Assembly: GCF_014649815.1 (NCBI RefSeq)
Contig: NZ_BMTT01000005.1
Coordinates: forward strand, 186,001-250,000
Reading direction: 5' to 3'
Length of the DNA: 64,000 bases
DNA from: Streptomyces mutabilis
GTDB taxonomy: Bacteria; Actinomycetota; Actinomycetes; Streptomycetales; Streptomycetaceae
Below are positions 8,897 through 18,892 of this stretch, piece after piece (position 1 is the first letter of the stretch; every line of letters begins with the position of its first letter). The notes below the pieces were generated by a model, which saw only the letters and a list, made by a program, of their open reading frames with translations, was not told the DNA's origin and searched no databases. The translations under genes were made by a program, and so were the position numbers.

Positions 8897-9457
8897 TCAG
8901 AGCGCGAGACTCATCAGGATTTCGTCACGGTCGTCACCGGGCGCCACGCGCAGCGCGCCCGGCCACCGGCCGACCTCGGTCCAGCCGACCCCGCGGTAGA
9001 AGTTCTCGAGACCCAGACCGGCCCGCACCGTGAGCCGCAGCCTCTCCAGGCCCATCTCCTCGCGGGCGATCGCGGGGAGCCGGCGCATCAGGGCTGCGCC
9101 GACGCCCGTGCCACGGAAACGGACGTGGGTCTGGAGGTGGTTCACCGTTCCGCAGTGCGCCTCCAGGGCGTGCGGCTCGCGGCGCAGCAGCACCCAGCCC
9201 GCGAGAGCGTCCCCGACCGAGGCCAGGAGCAGCCGGCTGCGCTGCGGAGCGAGCCCTTGGGCGATCGCTTCCACCGCCGGTTCCACCTGCGGCGGGGAGA
9301 CCGGTGGCAGCGGGCAGCCCATGGGCACGACCGCGCCCCCGGCGTTGATGACCGCCGCCCAGCATTCCCCGAGGTCCCGCCGTACGGTCTCGGTGGCGTC
9401 CTGGGCGCGCAGCAACTGTGCGAACGCGGGCGCGGATGCCGTCTCGTGCACTGTCAC
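8897..9457 (-). CDS. GNAT family N-acetyltransferase
   Basis: A GNAT protein of about 186 residues. The acetyl-CoA-binding segment is VRFRGTGVGAALMRRLPAIAREEMG (the R/Q-x-x-G-x-G/A loop). It is followed by LERLRLTVRAGLGLENFYRGVGWTEVG, the conserved N-x-x-x-x-F/Y-Y-x-x-x-G-F/W end of the fold. The substrate is not predictable. I place the start at the GTG at 9457 (VTVHETASAPAF) because upstream codons in the same frame look like non-coding Arg-rich sequence. An ATG at about 9530 cannot be excluded, and neither has a strong ribosome site. It converges with the methyltransferase gene. Confidence 0.8.
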   Translation of the reverse strand: MTVHETASAPAFAQLLRAQDATETVRRDLGECWAAVINAGGAVVPMGCPLPPVSPPQVEPAVEAIAQGLAPQRSRLLLASVGDALAGWVLLRREPHALEAHCGTVNHLQTHVRFRGTGVGAALMRRLPAIAREEMGLERLRLTVRAGLGLENFYRGVGWTEVGRWPGALRVAPGDDRDEILMSLAL

Positions 9458-9604
9458 GTCCGCCAGTCTGCCAGGGACTCCTTGCGTCAGGAGACGCTGG
9501 ACCGTTGCTACACCACGATCTGGGCGCATTCCGGATCGCGGAAGTCGCGGCACCCGGCGGCGCGTCGCCACTGTTCCTTCGTGGCTCACGGGGGATAGCG
9601 CCTG

Positions 9605-9618
9605 GTTTCACGTGAAAC
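9605..9618. other. parS: parS centromere site
   Basis: The perfect 14-base palindrome GTTTCACGTGAAAC is the Streptomyces parS consensus bound by ParB. It lies in the 278-base intergenic space between the GNAT gene and the DUF6083 gene. In S. coelicolor most parS copies lie around oriC and a few lie farther out, so this hints at, but does not prove, a chromosomal position in the origin-proximal half. No second copy was noticed in this window. Confidence 0.85.
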
Positions 9619-9735
9619 GCAGGATATTCGGGCATTCGGGGGAGGTGTGAGACCCGTCCGGCCCACCCCCATGCTGCCGTTGCGCCCGCTTTGCGCCCTA
9701 CCCTGCCTCAGGGCCTTCGTCGCACTCTCGCCTTC

Positions 9736-10224
9736 ATGGCCGATACACACGAATCGCGTCTCGTCGCGTTACCCGGTCCCGACAGCAGCCGCCAGCCACC
9801 CGCCGACGCTCCGCGTCCCTGGGAGATCGCAGACCGGAGGCAAGCCGCACATGACGGAGCCACCGGGCCGGAACCTCCCGCCCGGCCCGTCTGCCCGCGC
9901 TGCGGCCTGGTCGGTGATCGCCGCCCCACCTACACCGGTCAGCACGTGCTGCTCGAACCTCTGCTCCCCATTCCCGCCCACCTGGTCCCCGCAGGGCACC
10001 GATGGCACATCGACTCGGGCGGGAACGCCTGGAACGGAGGTCTGGAGGAGTCACCGCCGGGCTCCACCTGCCGTGTCCCTCACCAACTCGCCTGCCCAGG
10101 CCTTACTTTGAACGGACTCGAACCGTGGCGCTGGCTGGACGCCGTGCGTCAGGAGAACGCGCGCCGCGCCACACGTCAGGCGCAGGGGAGCGACTGTTTG
10201 GGAGCGTTGCCCGACGCGGGGTGA
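9736..10224 (+). CDS. DUF6083 domain protein
   Basis: A 162-residue protein matching the Streptomyces DUF6083 pattern. It has a CPRCG zinc-ribbon-like half-site (about residue 55), then DRRPTYTGQHVLLEP, PAHLVPAGHRWH and the CRVPHQLACPGL segment with further cysteines and histidines, and a closing WLDAVRQEN. The Cys/His pattern suggests a bound zinc ion. The function is unknown; these proteins are abundant in Streptomyces genomes. ATG 9736 is taken as the start because the frame upstream opens only with a TTG and lacks family similarity. Neither start has a good ribosome site. It stands alone between parS and the HAD gene. Confidence 0.8.
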   Translation: MADTHESRLVALPGPDSSRQPPADAPRPWEIADRRQAAHDGATGPEPPARPVCPRCGLVGDRRPTYTGQHVLLEPLLPIPAHLVPAGHRWHIDSGGNAWNGGLEESPPGSTCRVPHQLACPGLTLNGLEPWRWLDAVRQENARRATRQAQGSDCLGALPDAG

Positions 10225-10421
10225 ACCGCCCTACGGCCTCGGCGGGTAGTGGGGCTGCGGGCGGAGTACGGGCTGTTGCGCGACCGGGTCGTGGTCGAAG
10301 CCGCCCGGGGGAACGCGACGGTCCGCGCTTTCGGCCGACGCACGGGAATCCGGCGGGCTCCCGGCGGTGTTCGGACCATTGCCACGTCCGCATGCCCGCT
10401 TCGCTCCGGGAGACCTCTGCG

Positions 10422-11177
10422 ATGACATCACTGGAGATCGACGCCCTCGTCATCGACGTGCTCGGCACGCTCGTCGACGAACCCGCCGGCATCCGCGCCG
10501 GAATCCGTGCGCTGGTTTCGTCCGCGGACGGAGCCGGGGTCGAGGAACTGCTCACACTGTGGCAGCGGCACGTCGAACGGGAGCAGCGCCGCGTCCTCGA
10601 CGGTGCCCGGCCCTACCTCACCAGCGACGTCCTCGACCTGGAGGCCGCCCGACTCGTCGCCGACGCCGTCGGAGTCCACGATCCGGCCGCTGTCGCGCAG
10701 CTGGCCCGGTCAGGTCGCAGGCTCCCGCCGTGGCCCGACACCGTGCCGGGACTCGACCGGCTGGCCCAGCGGTTCCCGCTGATCGGTCTCTCCAACGCCG
10801 GTCGGTCGGCACTGCTCCAGCTCAACGCCCACGCGGGACTGCGTTGGCACCAGGCGCTGTCCGCGGAGGACGCCCGCACCTGCAAACCGGATCCGGCGGT
10901 GTACCAGTTGGCCGTGACCGTGTCCGGTCGGCCGCCGGACCGGCTCCTCATGGTCGCCGCCCACGCCTGGGACCTGCGCGGTGCGCAGGCTCTCGGCCTG
11001 CGCACCGCCTATGTCGCCCGACCCGTCGGCGACCCGCCCACCTCCTCGGACCGGTTCGACCTGCACGCCGACGGCTTGGCGGACCTGGCCGACCGGCTCG
11101 ATCGGGCCGGGGGGACGGGTTGGCAGGAACGGGTTCGCAGGAACGGCAGGGCAGTGGCCGCGACGCTGAAGTGGTGA
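10422..11177 (+). CDS. HAD superfamily hydrolase (haloacid dehalogenase type II-like)
   Basis: A 251-residue HAD hydrolase. Motif I is VIDVLGTLVDEP with the nucleophilic aspartate at about residue 11. Motif II is LIGLSNAG, motif III is the lysine in TCKPDPAVY, and motif IV is VAAHAWDLRGAQALGL. The spacing and cap domain between motif I and II match the 2-haloacid-dehalogenase/phosphatase C1 group. Most such proteins are phosphatases of small metabolites rather than dehalogenases. The ATG follows GGGAGA by about 8 bases. The 197 bases before it hold no recognisable gene. It converges on cebR. Confidence 0.88.
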   Translation: MTSLEIDALVIDVLGTLVDEPAGIRAGIRALVSSADGAGVEELLTLWQRHVEREQRRVLDGARPYLTSDVLDLEAARLVADAVGVHDPAAVAQLARSGRRLPPWPDTVPGLDRLAQRFPLIGLSNAGRSALLQLNAHAGLRWHQALSAEDARTCKPDPAVYQLAVTVSGRPPDRLLMVAAHAWDLRGAQALGLRTAYVARPVGDPPTSSDRFDLHADGLADLADRLDRAGGTGWQERVRRNGRAVAATLKW

Positions 11178-11270
11178 GACGTAGCGACAACCGTCGGCCC
11201 GAGCGTGCGCCGGGACGGGACGGTCCGCGCGGTCGGCCGATCGGTGTGCCGGTCCGTGTGCGAGCCCGCG

Positions 11271-12284
11271 TCAGGTCGATTCGCGGACCACCAGCTCCGT
11301 CGGAAGCGTCAACTGCTGCCGGGGTGCGCCGTGCTGCGTGATGTCGGTCAGGATGCGGGCCATGGTCCGGCCCAGTTCCTCCACCGGCTGACGCACCGTC
11401 GTCAGCGGCGGGTCGGTGTGGCGGGCGAGGACGGAGTCCTCGAATCCGACGACGGCGACGTCCCCGGGCACCTGCCTTCCCTGCCGACGGAGTTCGGCCA
11501 GTGCGCCGACCGCCATGAGGTCGGAGGCGGCGAAGACCGCGTCCAGATCGGGCGCGCGTTCAAGAAGCAAACGCATGGCACGCCGACCGCCCTCCTCGGT
11601 GAAGTCGCCCGCCTCCAGCAGGAGTTCCTCAGCGGGTACCCCCGCCTCCTCGTGTGCGGTCCGCCAGCCCGCGAGCCGGCTGCGGCCGACGTCCATGTCC
11701 AGCGGTCCGCTGACCGTGGCGATCCTCCTGCGCCCGCCGCCGAGCAGGTGCCGGACCGCCGCGGTGGCACCGCCGGCGTTGTCGGAGTTGACGTAGCTCA
11801 GCCGCTCGCCCGCGTCCCGGCGGCCGGCCAGCACGGTGGGCAGGCCCATCTCCTGCAGCATGCCCGGCAGCCGGTCCTCGGAGCGCACGGAAACCAGGAG
11901 GACCCCGTCCACCCGGCGGGTCGCCACCGACTCGGTCAACTGGTCCCGCTCCGCCTGGTCCCGGACGAGCATCAGCTGCAACTGGGTCCGGCTCTCGGCG
12001 AGGGCACCGCTCACGCCCCGGATCAGCGCGGCGAAGAACGGTTCCGAACCGAGCCTGCTCTCCGATTCCGGGATCACCAGGGCCACGGCGTTGGTGCGGT
12101 TGGTCACCAGGCCGCGCGCGACCGAGTTGGGAACGTAGTTGAGTTCCTTGATCGCCGCAAGGACCCGGGCCCGGGCGTCGGCACTGACGAGATCCGAGCC
12201 GTTGACGACCCGGGAGACCGTGGTGCGGCCCACGCCGGCACGGGCGGCGACCGTTTTGATCGTGGGACGACGGTTTCCGGTCAT
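11271..12284 (-). CDS. cebR: CebR-like LacI family repressor of cello-oligosaccharide use
   Basis: A 337-residue LacI/GalR regulator. The N-terminal helix-turn-helix is TIKTVAARAGVGRTTVSRVVNG, followed by the hinge helix segment NSVARGLVTNRTNAVALVIP. A periplasmic-binding-protein-like sugar domain fills the rest (ASDLMAVGAL, VPGDVAVVGFED, PPLTTVRQPVEELG). The name rests on gene order: it diverges from a four-gene cebE-cebF-cebG-bglC set, as in S. griseus and S. scabiei, where CebR binds TGGGAGCGCTCCCA and is released by cellobiose. A near-perfect copy of that box lies in the gap (12443-12456). The protein alone would only be called LacI family. Confidence 0.88.
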   Translation of the reverse strand: MTGNRRPTIKTVAARAGVGRTTVSRVVNGSDLVSADARARVLAAIKELNYVPNSVARGLVTNRTNAVALVIPESESRLGSEPFFAALIRGVSGALAESRTQLQLMLVRDQAERDQLTESVATRRVDGVLLVSVRSEDRLPGMLQEMGLPTVLAGRRDAGERLSYVNSDNAGGATAAVRHLLGGGRRRIATVSGPLDMDVGRSRLAGWRTAHEEAGVPAEELLLEAGDFTEEGGRRAMRLLLERAPDLDAVFAASDLMAVGALAELRRQGRQVPGDVAVVGFEDSVLARHTDPPLTTVRQPVEELGRTMARILTDITQHGAPRQQLTLPTELVVREST

Positions 12285-12434
12285 GAACTTCCCCCTCGGC
12301 GGCCGCGGTGGCGCTGCCTACCGCGGAGGTGACCTGCGGCAATTCTTGCAGACGTTGCCGTCGGCGGTGCATCCCCCACGGCCCGGGAAAGGAACGCGGG
12401 ACCTCGGGCTCACCGCCGACTTGCGTTCAAGTCA

Positions 12435-12440
12435 TTGACA
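12435..12440 (+). promoter_or_regulatory. candidate -35 element of the cebEFG-bglC promoter
   Basis: TTGACA stands 2 bases upstream of the CebR-type box, so the repressor would sit in the spacer between -35 and -10. No good -10 hexamer is visible about 17-18 bases downstream (GAGTCT/AGTCTT), so the assignment is tentative. Confidence 0.45.
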
Positions 12441-12442
12441 GA

Positions 12443-12456
12443 TGGGCGCGCTCCCA
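12443..12456. promoter_or_regulatory. CebR-type operator
   Basis: TGGGCGCGCTCCCA differs from the published CebR box TGGGAGCGCTCCCA at one position. Its place, 132 bases before cebE and right behind a TTGACA hexamer, fits repression of the transporter operon. Confidence 0.75.
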
Positions 12457-12475
12457 CGAGTCTTCCATGCACTGG

Positions 12476-12509
12476 TGGGAACGTGCCCACTGAGTTGGGC
12501 ACGTTTCCA
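12476..12509. promoter_or_regulatory. large inverted repeat, possible second operator
   Basis: TGGGAACGTGCCCA at 12476-12489 and TGGGCACGTTTCCA at 12496-12509 are reverse complements with one mismatch, separated by 6 bases. Each half is also a degenerate TGGGA-N4-TCCCA-type palindrome. It could be a second, weaker LacI-family site or a transcript hairpin in the cebE leader. Confidence 0.55.
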
Positions 12510-12588
12510 CCCCATGCTTCAGAGCGTTTGCAGTCATCCCTCAAACCAGTCACTCCGGTGTGTGAGCGCCGTCGCTAGGAGGAGATCC

Positions 12589-13899
12589 ATGGGCAGTCTC
12601 GGTTCGTTGCGCGCGAGGGCGGTGGCGGCGGTCGCGGCCGTCGGCGCGCTGTCACTCGTCGTCGGCTGCAGCAGCAGTGACGACTCGGTCACCGGCGGCG
12701 GCAAGAAGGACGGCAAGACCGTCATCACCATGGGTCTGTACGGGGTGATGGGCATCAAGGAGACGGGTCTTCTCGAGAAGTACGAGAAGGAGAACCCGGA
12801 CGTCGACATCCAGGCCGAGATCGCCGGTGACGAGCAGACGTACTACACCGCGCTGCAGACCAGGCTCGCCGCCGGCAAGGGCCTGAAGGACATCCAGGGC
12901 ATCGAGATCGGCCGGGCCAAGGAGATCACCGAGACGCAGGCGGACAAGTTCGCCGACTTCTCCGAGATGTCGGGCACCGACCACTTCCTGCCCTGGAAGG
13001 AGTCGCAGATCAGCACCCAGGACGGCAAAGTCCTGGGTCTCGGCACCGACATCGGCCCGATGGCCGTCTGCTACCGCAAGGACTACTTCGGGCAGGCGGG
13101 CCTGCCCACCGACCGCGAGAAGGTCGCCGAGCTGTGGGCGGGCGACTGGAAGAAGTACGTCGAGACCGGCCGTACCTTCAAGAAGGACTTCAAGGGTGAC
13201 GACGTGGCCTACATGGACGCGGCCAGCGGCCTGTTCAACGCCATGGTCTACGGCTACCCCGAGCAGTACTACAACGAGCAGGGCGACCTGATCCACGAGT
13301 CGAACCCGGCCGTCAAGGAGGCTTGGAACCTCGCCGCCGACGCCGGCGAGGACGGACTCACCGCCAAGCTCCGCCAGTTCCAGCCGGGTTGGGACCCGGG
13401 GCTGGCCAACGGCACGTTCGCCACGGCGGTGTGCCCGGCGTGGATGCTCAGCCACATCAGCGAGAAGGCCGGTGAGGCGAACAAGGGCAAGTGGGACGTC
13501 GCCCGGGCCCCGAAGGGCGCCAACTGGGGCGGTTCCTTCCTCGGTGTGGTGGAGCAGAGCCCGGTCAAGGAGGAGGCCAAGAAGCTGGTCGCCTGGCTGA
13601 CCGCGCCCGAGCAGCAGGCCCACATCTTCAAGGAGATCGGCAACATCCCCTCCTCGGAGCAGGCGCTGCAGTCCGCCGACGTCGAGAACGCCACCTCGGA
13701 GTACTTCAGCAACGCCCCGGTCGGCCAGATCTTCGGCGCCGCCGCCCAGGAGATACCGGACAAGCAGGTCCTCGGCCGCAAGGACGGCACGATCAAGGAC
13801 ACCTTCTCCCAGGGCCTGTCCCTCATCGAGCAGCAGGGCACGCCGCGCGAAGAGGCGTGGAAGACCACCACGGAACGCATCGAGAAGGCGGTCGGCTGA
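12589..13899 (+). CDS. cebE: CebE-like cello-oligosaccharide-binding lipoprotein of an ABC transporter
   Basis: A 436-residue extracellular solute-binding protein (family 1). The N-terminus is a lipoprotein signal: basic start, hydrophobic stretch AVAAVAAVGALSLVV and lipobox VVGC with Cys at about 25. Mature features such as GIEIGRAKEITETQ, LGLGTDIGPMAVCYRKDYF, AYMDAASGLFNAMVYG and VCPAWMLSHI are typical of sugar-binding proteins of the CebE/NgcE group. It captures cellobiose and cellotriose for import in characterised Streptomyces. The ATG at 12589 is fixed by AGGAGGAG 6-12 bases upstream; the open frame extends further up but lacks coding character. A strong hairpin follows the stop. Confidence 0.88.
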   Translation: MGSLGSLRARAVAAVAAVGALSLVVGCSSSDDSVTGGGKKDGKTVITMGLYGVMGIKETGLLEKYEKENPDVDIQAEIAGDEQTYYTALQTRLAAGKGLKDIQGIEIGRAKEITETQADKFADFSEMSGTDHFLPWKESQISTQDGKVLGLGTDIGPMAVCYRKDYFGQAGLPTDREKVAELWAGDWKKYVETGRTFKKDFKGDDVAYMDAASGLFNAMVYGYPEQYYNEQGDLIHESNPAVKEAWNLAADAGEDGLTAKLRQFQPGWDPGLANGTFATAVCPAWMLSHISEKAGEANKGKWDVARAPKGANWGGSFLGVVEQSPVKEEAKKLVAWLTAPEQQAHIFKEIGNIPSSEQALQSADVENATSEYFSNAPVGQIFGAAAQEIPDKQVLGRKDGTIKDTFSQGLSLIEQQGTPREEAWKTTTERIEKAVG

Positions 13900-13928
13900 C
13901 CCGTAGACCGCTCGCTGACCGAGGCCGT

Positions 13929-13958
13929 CCGGGCCCCCGTGGTTCGCCGGGGGCCCGG
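13929..13958 (+). terminator. intercistronic hairpin between cebE and cebF
   Basis: CCGGGCCCCCG and CGGGGGCCCGG form an 11-base perfect stem with an 8-base loop, 29 bases after the cebE stop and with no T-run. Such hairpins typically stabilise the upstream message or weaken read-through, giving more binding protein than permease. Confidence 0.65.
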
Positions 13959-14003
13959 GGCCCGGCCCGAACATCCGCTTTTCGCTCTCAGGAAGGAAGT
14001 CCG

Positions 14004-14990
14004 GTGGCCACCTCCACCACCAAGGCCCTGGCCGGCGAGGAGCCGCCCGGCAGGACGGGCGCCGAGGGCACCCCCCGGCGGCGCGGCGCCCTGCTGCACC
14101 GGCTCGACATCAAGGGCGCCCCGTACGTCTTCGTCGCTCCGTTCTTCGTCGTCTTCGCCGCGTTCAGCTTCTACCCGCTCGTCTACACCTCGTGGATCTC
14201 CCTGCACGACGTGGAACTGGCCACCCTCGACGTCATGGAGTGGGTGGCGTTCGACAACTACGTCGAGCTCTGGGGCGACTCGCGGTTCTGGAACGCGCTG
14301 CGGAACACCATCACCATCGGAGTCATCTCCACGGTGCCTCAGCTGATGATGGCCCTGGGTCTGGCGCACCTGCTCAACTACCGGATGCGCGCCTCGCTGT
14401 TCTTCCGCGTCGCCTCGCTCGTCCCCTACGCCACCTCGGTCGCAGCAGCCGCCCTCGTGTTCACCATGATCTTCGAGCGCGACTTCGGCATGATCAACTG
14501 GGCGCTCGGAACCGTCGGGATCGACGCGGTGAACTGGGAGGCCGACAAGTGGCCCGCCCAGGTCGCGATCTCCACCATCGTCATCTGGCGATGGACCGGC
14601 TACAACGCACTGCTCTACCTGGCCGCCATGCAGGCCATCCCCGCAGACCGCTACGAGGCCGCCTCCCTCGACGGCGCCTCCCGGTGGCAGCAGTTCACCC
14701 ACGTCACCGTCCCCGGGATCCGCTCCACCATCGTGTTCACCATCGTGCTCTCCACCATCGGCGCCACCCAGCTGTTCGGCGAGCCGCTGATCTTCGGCCA
14801 GGGCCCCAACGGCATCACCGGCGGCGCGGACAACCAGTACCAGACGCTGGGCCTGCTCCTGTACGAGGAGGGCTGGAAGAACTACCAGATGGGCCGCTCG
14901 GCGACCGTCGCCTGGGCGATGTTCATGCTGCTCGTCCTCGCCTTCGTCGCGCAGCGTCTGATCAAGCGCCTGCGCTCGCGCACGTCCTGA
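14004..14990 (+). CDS. cebF: CebF-like sugar ABC transporter permease
   Basis: A 328-residue inner-membrane permease of the MalF type. After a soluble 35-residue N-terminus come about six membrane helices, beginning APYVFVAPFFVVFAAFSFYPLVYTSW. The cytoplasmic EAA loop is YEAASLDGASRWQQFTHVTVPGI (about 220-242), which contacts the ATPase. No ATPase is encoded in the operon; in Streptomyces the general ATPase MsiK serves CebEFG from elsewhere. The GTG start at 14004 follows GGAAGGAAG by 4-12 bases. It is the second cistron of the operon. Confidence 0.9.
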   Translation: MATSTTKALAGEEPPGRTGAEGTPRRRGALLHRLDIKGAPYVFVAPFFVVFAAFSFYPLVYTSWISLHDVELATLDVMEWVAFDNYVELWGDSRFWNALRNTITIGVISTVPQLMMALGLAHLLNYRMRASLFFRVASLVPYATSVAAAALVFTMIFERDFGMINWALGTVGIDAVNWEADKWPAQVAISTIVIWRWTGYNALLYLAAMQAIPADRYEAASLDGASRWQQFTHVTVPGIRSTIVFTIVLSTIGATQLFGEPLIFGQGPNGITGGADNQYQTLGLLLYEEGWKNYQMGRSATVAWAMFMLLVLAFVAQRLIKRLRSRTS

Positions 14991-15002
14991 CCTGGAGTCG
15001 CC

Positions 15003-17442
<2,440 letters not shown>

Positions 17443-17492
17443 CCGGACCGGTGCGGCAGACGGCAACCGCCCCGCGCGCTGCCGCACCGGGA

Positions 17493-17532
17493 CCCGCCCC
17501 CGGCCCGCGCCGAGACGCGGGCCGGGGGCGGG
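17493..17532. terminator. strong bidirectional terminator-like hairpin
   Basis: A perfect 17-base inverted repeat (17493-17509 with 17516-17532) and 6-base loop lie between the convergent bglC and GH64 genes. All but a few pairs are G-C. There is no T-tract, which is normal for Streptomyces. It can end transcription from both sides. Confidence 0.8.
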
Positions 17533-17548
17533 CCCCCTCTGTGACGGG

Positions 17549-18745
17549 TCAGTCGAGCGGGTCGAGCGTGAGCCGCGCCTCTACCGGGTTGCCGTCGTGC
17601 ACCAGCGACTCGTGGTGGCCGACGTCGTCGAAGGCGAAGGCGTACGCCTTCCCGTCGGCCATGTGGTCGTGGATGATCCGGGCGTAGTGGTTGGTGACGG
17701 AGTCCTGGTAGAAGTTCGCCGCCGAGGGGTCGGGCTGGTCGGGGTTGCTCAGCAGCGTCGAGCGGTTGAACCCGGCGCACAGAGTGCGGGAGATCGGCCC
17801 GCGCACCTGGTCGTTGGGGGCGTCCAGGAGCTTGTGGCAGCCGAAGACGCTGGAGGCATCGGGCTTCTGGAAGCTTGTGACGACCGCGCCCGAGCCGTCG
17901 GTGAAGTTCATGACGCCTTCCGAGACGCGCCCGAAGTACTTGGTGCCGGGCCGGTCCGCGAACGGGGTGACGGTGAGCGTGCTCGTCGCGTACTTTCGCC
18001 AGACGCGATTGATGTAGTCGTCCATGACCGACGCGGGCAGAGTACCGGTCTCGACACCGTACAGCGGCGCCAGCGCCCGCAGCACCGTGCCGTCGGACCG
18101 GGTCTGGATCAGCCCGCCCCAGCCCGGCTGCGCCCGCAGCGCGGCGAACACGCCGTTGTAGCCGCCCGCCTCGAGCCGCCCGGCGCTGCTCACACCGCCG
18201 CCGGCGCGCTGCACGCCGACGGTGTAGGGCGCGGAGAGCATGTCGACCTGGGTGCTGTTCAGCCACAGCCCGGCGTCGTTGAGCGTGTACTCGGACCAGT
18301 TGAACAGGATGTCGCGGTTGGGGTCGTTCGGATTCTGGACCGCCGGTTGCACCAGGCCGCCCGTGGTGAGCCGGAAGTCAAGCTTCTGGCCGTACGAGAA
18401 GTAGATGCGCCCGGACAGCTTCGGGATGCGGATCGTCTTGGTCTGTCCGGCGGCCGGTCCGGGGATGGACGCGTCCGGTGCGGGGGTGGGGGGATTGCCG
18501 CCGGCGGGCCAGGCGTGGAAGGTGCCGCTCGCGTCGGCCCAGCCCTGCTGACCAGTCGTCAGCGAGGTGCCCAGGTTGTAGATGTGGACCGGCTCGCCGC
18601 GGTTGGAGCTGTTGGTGATCTTCAGGGGGATGGTGGCGGGAACCGCGGCGTCCGCGGGCGGCGAGGCGCCGAACGTGAGCAGGGCACCGGCCAGGCCCGC
18701 TGCCGAGACCACGGCGAGCAGACGGTGTTTGAGGCTGGAGAGCAC
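17549..18745 (-). CDS. secreted GH64 beta-1,3-glucanase (laminaripentaose-producing type)
   Basis: A 398-residue secreted enzyme. A Sec signal peptide (KHRLLAVVSAAGLAGALLTFG, cleavage near ADAA-VP) precedes a GH64-like domain. Typical segments are VHIYNLGTSLTTGQQGWAD, IPKLSGRIYFSYGQKLDFRL, LFNWSEYTLNDAGLWLNSTQVDM and KAYAFAFDDVGHHESLVHDG. GH64 enzymes cut beta-1,3-glucan (laminarin, fungal wall glucan) into pentamers. There is no carbohydrate-binding module. The start is GTG at 18745 with GGAGG upstream. Two LacI-type palindromes lie at and before the start, so sugar-responsive control is likely. It faces bglC across a shared terminator. Confidence 0.88.
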   Translation of the reverse strand: MLSSLKHRLLAVVSAAGLAGALLTFGASPPADAAVPATIPLKITNSSNRGEPVHIYNLGTSLTTGQQGWADASGTFHAWPAGGNPPTPAPDASIPGPAAGQTKTIRIPKLSGRIYFSYGQKLDFRLTTGGLVQPAVQNPNDPNRDILFNWSEYTLNDAGLWLNSTQVDMLSAPYTVGVQRAGGGVSSAGRLEAGGYNGVFAALRAQPGWGGLIQTRSDGTVLRALAPLYGVETGTLPASVMDDYINRVWRKYATSTLTVTPFADRPGTKYFGRVSEGVMNFTDGSGAVVTSFQKPDASSVFGCHKLLDAPNDQVRGPISRTLCAGFNRSTLLSNPDQPDPSAANFYQDSVTNHYARIIHDHMADGKAYAFAFDDVGHHESLVHDGNPVEARLTLDPLD

Positions 18746-18749
18746 TCTC
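18738..18749. promoter_or_regulatory. imperfect palindrome over the GH64 start codon
   Basis: GAGAGCACTCTC matches the core of the upstream 18794-18807 palindrome with one change and overlaps the GTG start at 18743-18745. It may be an auxiliary operator for the same LacI-type regulator. Confidence 0.5.
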
Positions 18750-18793
18750 GACCTCCGTGCGGGTGTGGGGGGAGATTGGTCCGTACCGAACTG

Positions 18794-18807
18794 TGAGAGC
18801 GCTCTCA
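18794..18807. promoter_or_regulatory. LacI-type operator upstream of GH64 gene
   Basis: TGAGAGCGCTCTCA is a perfect 14-base palindrome, 49 bases before the start. It differs from the CebR box TGGGAGCGCTCCCA by one symmetric base pair. On the gene's strand a TTGACG hexamer lies just upstream of it. The cognate regulator is either CebR acting weakly or another LacI protein outside the window. Confidence 0.65.
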
Positions 18808-18892
18808 GAGTCTCGTCAAGGCGCGTTCATGTCAATGCGTGAGGAGGGAGAACGGTTGCCGGGCTGCCCGGCGGTGCGAGGAGGGGAGTGCC

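Noticed and set aside
12476-12509. Reading the inverted repeat before cebE as a rho-independent terminator
   Set aside because: It lies upstream of the operon's first gene and is built from operator-like halves without a T-run; a regulatory role is more likely.
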